Assembly: GCA_046757565.1 (NCBI GenBank)
Contig: JBHHYN010000052.1
Span: forward strand, 1 to 18,196
Direction of reading: 5' to 3'
Source: JBHHYN01 sp046757565
GTDB taxonomy: Bacteria > Pseudomonadota > Gammaproteobacteria > Eutrophobiales > Eutrophobiaceae
DNA: 18,196 nt
How positions within the stretch are numbered: position 1 is the first letter of the stretch; each line of letters starts with the position of its first letter. Below are positions 15,186 through 18,196 of the stretch, piece by piece. A model generated the notes under the pieces. The model ran no database searches. It saw nothing but the letters and a program-made list of their open reading frames with translations, and had not been told where the DNA came from. A program made the translations under genes and the position numbers.

Positions 15186-17927
15186 TCAACTGCTCAACAC
15201 GGCCTGTAACTTCCTCTCAAGATCAGCCAGAGTAAAGGGTTTTCTGAGCAGTGTAGCGTTATCACCAAGCCGGCCATTATGAACGATGGCATTCTCCGTA
15301 TACCCTGACATGTATACTACCTTCAGGTTGGGACTCTGTTTCTGAAGTTCCTCGGCGATATCACGACCACTCATCCCACCCGACAGGACCACATCCGTGA
15401 GCAGTAGATCAATCCCCTCATTCTCTGCAAATACCTCAAGGGCCGTCTTACCGTCTTTGGCAGACAACACCGTATATCCCAGGCTTCCAAGCTCGATGAC
15501 ATATAACTCCAACAGGGCATGTTCATCTTCCACCACAAGAATGGATTCCTCATGCAGCGTACCCATTCTCCCCTCTTGCGCAACCTCTTCTTTCACCGCT
15601 TCTCCCCTATAGCGGGGCAAATAAAACTTGATGGTCGTGCCTTTTCCCTCTTCACTGTAGATATTGACATGTCCGTGCGACTGTTTGGCAAAACCATAAA
15701 TCATGCTCAACCCCAGACCCGTACCCTCACCAATACCCTTGGTGGTATAAAACGGTTCAAAGGCACGTTCTGTTACCTGTTTCGACATTCCCGTACCGGT
15801 ATCGGTCACCGCCAGCATCACATATTGTCCGGGAGTGAGTTCGACATGGCTCTCGGCATAGGCCTCGTCAAGGTGGATATTGGCCGTCTCGATGGTGAGC
15901 TTACCCCCTTTGGGCATCGCATCCCGGGCGTTGATCGCCATATTAAGCAGGGCATTCTCTACCTGGGGCTTGTCGGCGCAGCAGGTCCACAGACCCCCTG
16001 CACAGACGGTCTCAATCTCAATGGTCTCGCCCAGTGTACGCCGTAACAGTCCATCCATCTCCCGAATCAGTGTGTTCATGACAAAGGGTTTGGGATCCAG
16101 TATCTGCTTGCGGGAAAAAGCCAGCAGACGCCCGGTCAGTGCCGCCCCGCGTTGCACGCACTGAATGCAGTTGTCCAGATAGTTACCTGCCTTGACATCC
16201 TCCCCCAGATCCTCTCTAAGCAGCTCCAGATTGCCCAGTATCACCCCCAGAAGATTGTTAAAATCGTGGGCAATCCCTCCAGTCAGTTGACCCACGGCTT
16301 CCATCCTCTGCGCTTGACGAAGCTGCTGCTCAAGATGTTCCCGTTTCTCTTCCTCCTGTTTACGCCTGGTGATGTCTTCCTGGGTGTAGAGGAAATGGGT
16401 TATCTCACCGGCGTTATCCTTGATAGGGGTGGTAATGTTGGCGGCCCAGTACAGTTCGCCATTCTTTTTCAGATTACAGACCTCTCCACGCCATTCATAA
16501 CCAGCAGTAATCGCGGCCCACATCTTCTTGTAATACGTCTGTGGAGTCTTACCTGACTGTAAGATCTTCAGATTTTTTCCGATGACTTCCTTCCGGGTGT
16601 AACCGGTGACTTCGGTAAATCGTTTATTGACATAATTGATATGCGCATCGCGGTCTGTGATCATCAGGATACTGGCACTCTGTTCCAGCGCGAGAGACAG
16701 ATTGCGTAGCTTTTCTTCCGCTGCCTTGCGCTCGGAAACCATTTGGTTGAATGTCTGTGCCAATACGCCAATTTCATCAGCCGTTTCCACATTCACCTTT
16801 TTATCCAGATTGCCTTCCGCAATGATATCTTTTGTGGTTTCGGTTAAGGCGATGATCGGGCGGGTGATGGACTTCGACAGCTTTAATACCACAAATAACA
16901 CCACAAGGCCGAGCAGCAGGGAAAACAGCAGTTTCATTTTCGCCTGGGCATGCACCGAGGCAACTATTTCATCGAGATCCTGTTTAACCACCACACCCCA
17001 CCGCAAAGAGGGTAAATACAGCCAGGCGGCCAGCACTTTCCTGCCCCGTTGATCCACATAGACACGCTCACCTCTCCCTCCATTTACGGCATTCTGGATG
17101 GGCAGATCTTCAGGTGAGTCCAGTGGGGCCTTGCTGGGAAAGGCCGAACCTGGATCATGTCTAAGCGGGGTCAGGATGACAGCATCTCCTCCTTCGCGCG
17201 CGGCAAGAATTATGTCCCCCGTCTCACCCAGCCCGGTATAATCCTGAACCAGTGTATAGATTTCTTCGGCCCGGTATTGCAGGGCCACGACTCCAACCAC
17301 TTCGTCTCCCCTGAAAACCGGTGCGGTGAGAAAGGCAGCGGGCGCCCGTGTAGGGGAGTAATAGGAAAAGTCCGAGAGTTCTGTTTTTGCTCCCTCCCGG
17401 GACTTGATGAAAGAGGTGGCCAATGCCGAGCCACGGTATTTTCCGTGGATCAGATTCGTTCCGAAATCATCTTCATGGAGCACCGAAAAAACCACATCTC
17501 CTTCGGGAGAGATGAGGAACAGGTCATAGAAGCCGGACGTCTCCTTGTAGAAGGTCAGAAATTGTCTAAAAACATCATCAACGGCCAGATATTCCGATGT
17601 CTCAATCCCCTGGGGGTAGACGCTGCTGAATGCCTCGAGCGCACGAGTGACAACGGGAATACCGGCCAGAATGTCGATATTTCTATCCCGTGCTTTGATA
17701 TAAGCTTCGATTTGACCGGCTTTATTTTCAGCGATAACCCGGAGATGATACATGACCGCCTGCTTCACGGTCTTAATGCTATGCTGATAATCGATAACAT
17801 TGATAAGCATTAATGGCAAAAGTGAGATCAATAGAAACACCAACAGCAGCTTTTTCGCGATCATCAGGTTGCTGAAGGGTGATCCAAACCACCATCGTTC
17901 CGGTTTATTGTTATTGCCGTTTTTCAC
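15186..17927 (-). CDS. A: membrane hybrid histidine kinase, dCache-HAMP-PAS-HisKA-HATPase-REC
   Basis: 913-residue hybrid sensor kinase. Membrane segments at 25-45 and 332-350 flank a double-Cache periplasmic sensor (about 50-325; small-molecule binding is usual in this family). HAMP 351-403, PAS 410-523 ending QEDITRRK, and HisKA 537-603 with H554 in GIAHDFNNLL follow. HATPase_c has N662/N666, DTGTGM, FEPFYTTK and GEGTGLGLS; the C-terminal receiver 795-912 has D801 in VVEDE, acceptor D845 in LLLTDVVLS and K896 in LLRKP. No Hpt domain is present. The start is a GTG at 17927 with no evident ribosome binding site; an ATG at codon 22 would remove only the cytoplasmic lead-in to the first membrane helix, so the exact start is uncertain. 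It is the first gene of the cluster, downstream of a perfect FNR-type box. The receiver of B, directly downstream, may be a phosphorylation partner. Confidence 0.93.
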   Translation of the reverse strand: MKNGNNNKPERWWFGSPFSNLMIAKKLLLVFLLISLLPLMLINVIDYQHSIKTVKQAVMYHLRVIAENKAGQIEAYIKARDRNIDILAGIPVVTRALEAFSSVYPQGIETSEYLAVDDVFRQFLTFYKETSGFYDLFLISPEGDVVFSVLHEDDFGTNLIHGKYRGSALATSFIKSREGAKTELSDFSYYSPTRAPAAFLTAPVFRGDEVVGVVALQYRAEEIYTLVQDYTGLGETGDIILAAREGGDAVILTPLRHDPGSAFPSKAPLDSPEDLPIQNAVNGGRGERVYVDQRGRKVLAAWLYLPSLRWGVVVKQDLDEIVASVHAQAKMKLLFSLLLGLVVLFVVLKLSKSITRPIIALTETTKDIIAEGNLDKKVNVETADEIGVLAQTFNQMVSERKAAEEKLRNLSLALEQSASILMITDRDAHINYVNKRFTEVTGYTRKEVIGKNLKILQSGKTPQTYYKKMWAAITAGYEWRGEVCNLKKNGELYWAANITTPIKDNAGEITHFLYTQEDITRRKQEEEKREHLEQQLRQAQRMEAVGQLTGGIAHDFNNLLGVILGNLELLREDLGEDVKAGNYLDNCIQCVQRGAALTGRLLAFSRKQILDPKPFVMNTLIREMDGLLRRTLGETIEIETVCAGGLWTCCADKPQVENALLNMAINARDAMPKGGKLTIETANIHLDEAYAESHVELTPGQYVMLAVTDTGTGMSKQVTERAFEPFYTTKGIGEGTGLGLSMIYGFAKQSHGHVNIYSEEGKGTTIKFYLPRYRGEAVKEEVAQEGRMGTLHEESILVVEDEHALLELYVIELGSLGYTVLSAKDGKTALEVFAENEGIDLLLTDVVLSGGMSGRDIAEELQKQSPNLKVVYMSGYTENAIVHNGRLGDNATLLRKPFTLADLERKLQAVLSS

Positions 17928-18019
17928 AATAAAGATGTGTTGATGCCAATTTATATTACAATCTGCTCATATCTTGATAATAGCAACTGAAAAACAGCAT
18001 CTATAATCAAATCATCTGA

Positions 18020-18027
18020 TTTATATA
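18020..18027 (-). promoter_or_regulatory. Candidate -10 region (TATATAAA) for gene A
   Basis: The minus strand reads TATATAAA here, offering TATATA or TATAAA as the -10 hexamer, roughly 19 bp past the FNR-type box. No good -35 hexamer is seen, as expected for a class II activator-dependent promoter. Confidence 0.45.
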
Positions 18028-18045
18028 GCTGTATGTGTTAATCAG

Positions 18046-18059
18046 TTGATCTAAATCAA
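18046..18059. promoter_or_regulatory. FNR/ANR-type binding site TTGATctaaATCAA
   Basis: A perfect 5+5 palindrome with a 4-nt spacer, identical to the FNR/ANR consensus TTGAT-N4-ATCAA. On the minus strand a TATAAA hexamer at 18025-18020 lies downstream. If it is the -10 element, transcription would start near 18013 and the site centre would be at about -39.5, close to the -41.5 position of class II FNR-activated promoters. The 5' UTR to the GTG of A would be about 86 nt. The site match is directly seen; regulation by an FNR-type protein under low oxygen is inferred. Confidence 0.7.
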
Positions 18060-18068
18060 GAATTTTTG

Positions 18069-18088
18069 CACCGGATTTCACCGGGTTT
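18069..18088 (+). repeat. 10-bp tandem repeat CACCGG(A/G)TTT x2
   Basis: Two adjacent copies, CACCGGATTT and CACCGGGTTT, differ at one base and lie 9 bp upstream of the FNR-type box relative to gene A. One helical turn apart, they could be half-sites of an additional regulator; this is only suggestive. Confidence 0.4.
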
Positions 18089-18196
18089 AAGAGCAATTCT
18101 GCAGCAAGTATTTATGATAAAGTAGATTGAATCATCTAAAGAACCTTTGATTAAGTCAGCGGTTTCTGACGTCAAAGTGCCTATCATCAGATGCTA

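Larger units (their letters stand above)
17928..18196 (-). promoter_or_regulatory. 269-bp AT-rich leader upstream of the cluster
   Basis: No gene is evident on either strand. It holds the FNR-type palindrome, a TATATAAAT -10-like stretch, a 10-bp tandem repeat (18069-18088) and an imperfect inverted repeat ending in TGACGTCA (about 18148-18177). It is the main candidate control region for the A-B-C block and possibly the whole cluster. No sigma-54 (-24/-12) element is recognisable. Confidence 0.6.

Noticed and set aside
17928..17960. Sigma-54 promoter (TTGGCATCAACACATCTTT) immediately upstream of A
   Set aside because: The -24-like TGGCA is present, but the -12 part lacks the required GC/TTGC element at the right spacing, and no 5' UTR would remain.
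18148..18177. Imperfect inverted repeat TTGATTAAGTCAG / CTGACGTCAA including the TGACGTCA palindrome
   Set aside because: Arms match over only about five contiguous bases plus outer TTGA/TCAA. It could be the terminator or operator of something outside the window, but nothing here supports a specific role.
1..18196. CRISPR arrays, tRNA/rRNA genes, transposase genes and phage genes
   Set aside because: I looked for regularly spaced repeats, cloverleaf-like segments and transposase or integrase motifs on both strands and saw none.

Overview
The window is a bacterial signal-transduction island in which every supported gene lies on the minus strand, so transcription runs from high to low coordinates. 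It holds ten complete regulatory genes and, at the left edge, the first 85 codons of an unrelated PduO-type cob(I)alamin adenosyltransferase. Moderate GC content, FNR-type sites, NarL-type regulation and the Cache/PAS/GGDEF/EAL repertoire fit a gammaproteobacterium with flexible respiration. That placement is an inference, because no taxonomic marker is present.

In transcription order the layout is as follows. (1) A 269-bp leader (17928-18196) carries a perfect FNR/ANR palindrome (18046-18059) with a plausible -10 box about 20 bp downstream. (2) Gene A (15186-17927) is a membrane dCache-HAMP-PAS hybrid histidine kinase. (3) Genes B and C (13182-15041, 12550-13185) are a soluble REC-PAS-PAS HisKA_3 kinase and its overlapping NarL/FixJ DNA-binding regulator. 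(4) Genes D and E (11978-12370, 11591-11968) are two stand-alone receivers. (5) Gene F (9813-11594) is PAS-GGDEF-EAL. (6) Gene G (7581-9803) is a membrane PilJ-type sensor kinase with two PAS domains and no receiver. (7) Gene H (5990-7510) is a PAS-GAF diguanylate cyclase. (8) Gene I (2668-5790) is a second membrane dCache-PAS-GAF hybrid kinase. (9) Gene J (650-2671) has the architecture REC-hemerythrin-REC-EAL. Tight junctions (ATGA overlaps B/C, E/F and I/J; 9-bp gaps D/E and F/G) suggest the blocks A-B-C, D-E-F-G(-H) and I-J.

Functionally this reads as a multi-input phosphorylation network that converges on cyclic-di-GMP. Four histidine kinases feed one DNA-binding regulator, two orphan receivers and receivers fused to kinases or a phosphodiesterase. 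Three proteins make or degrade c-di-GMP: H makes it, J degrades it, and F carries both domains. Oxygen or nitric oxide appears to be a theme: the FNR box leads the cluster, J has a complete di-iron hemerythrin domain, and G has a motif resembling the NarX nitrate-binding P-box. No Hpt domain is present.

The most unusual items are the REC-hemerythrin-REC-EAL protein, a decayed piece of a second hemerythrin domain between H and I (in frame with H after its stop), the FNR box, and a possible second FNR-like site before H. The 394-bp region between J and the adenosyltransferase holds ACCACAGAG-type repeats in inverted orientation and no convincing gene.
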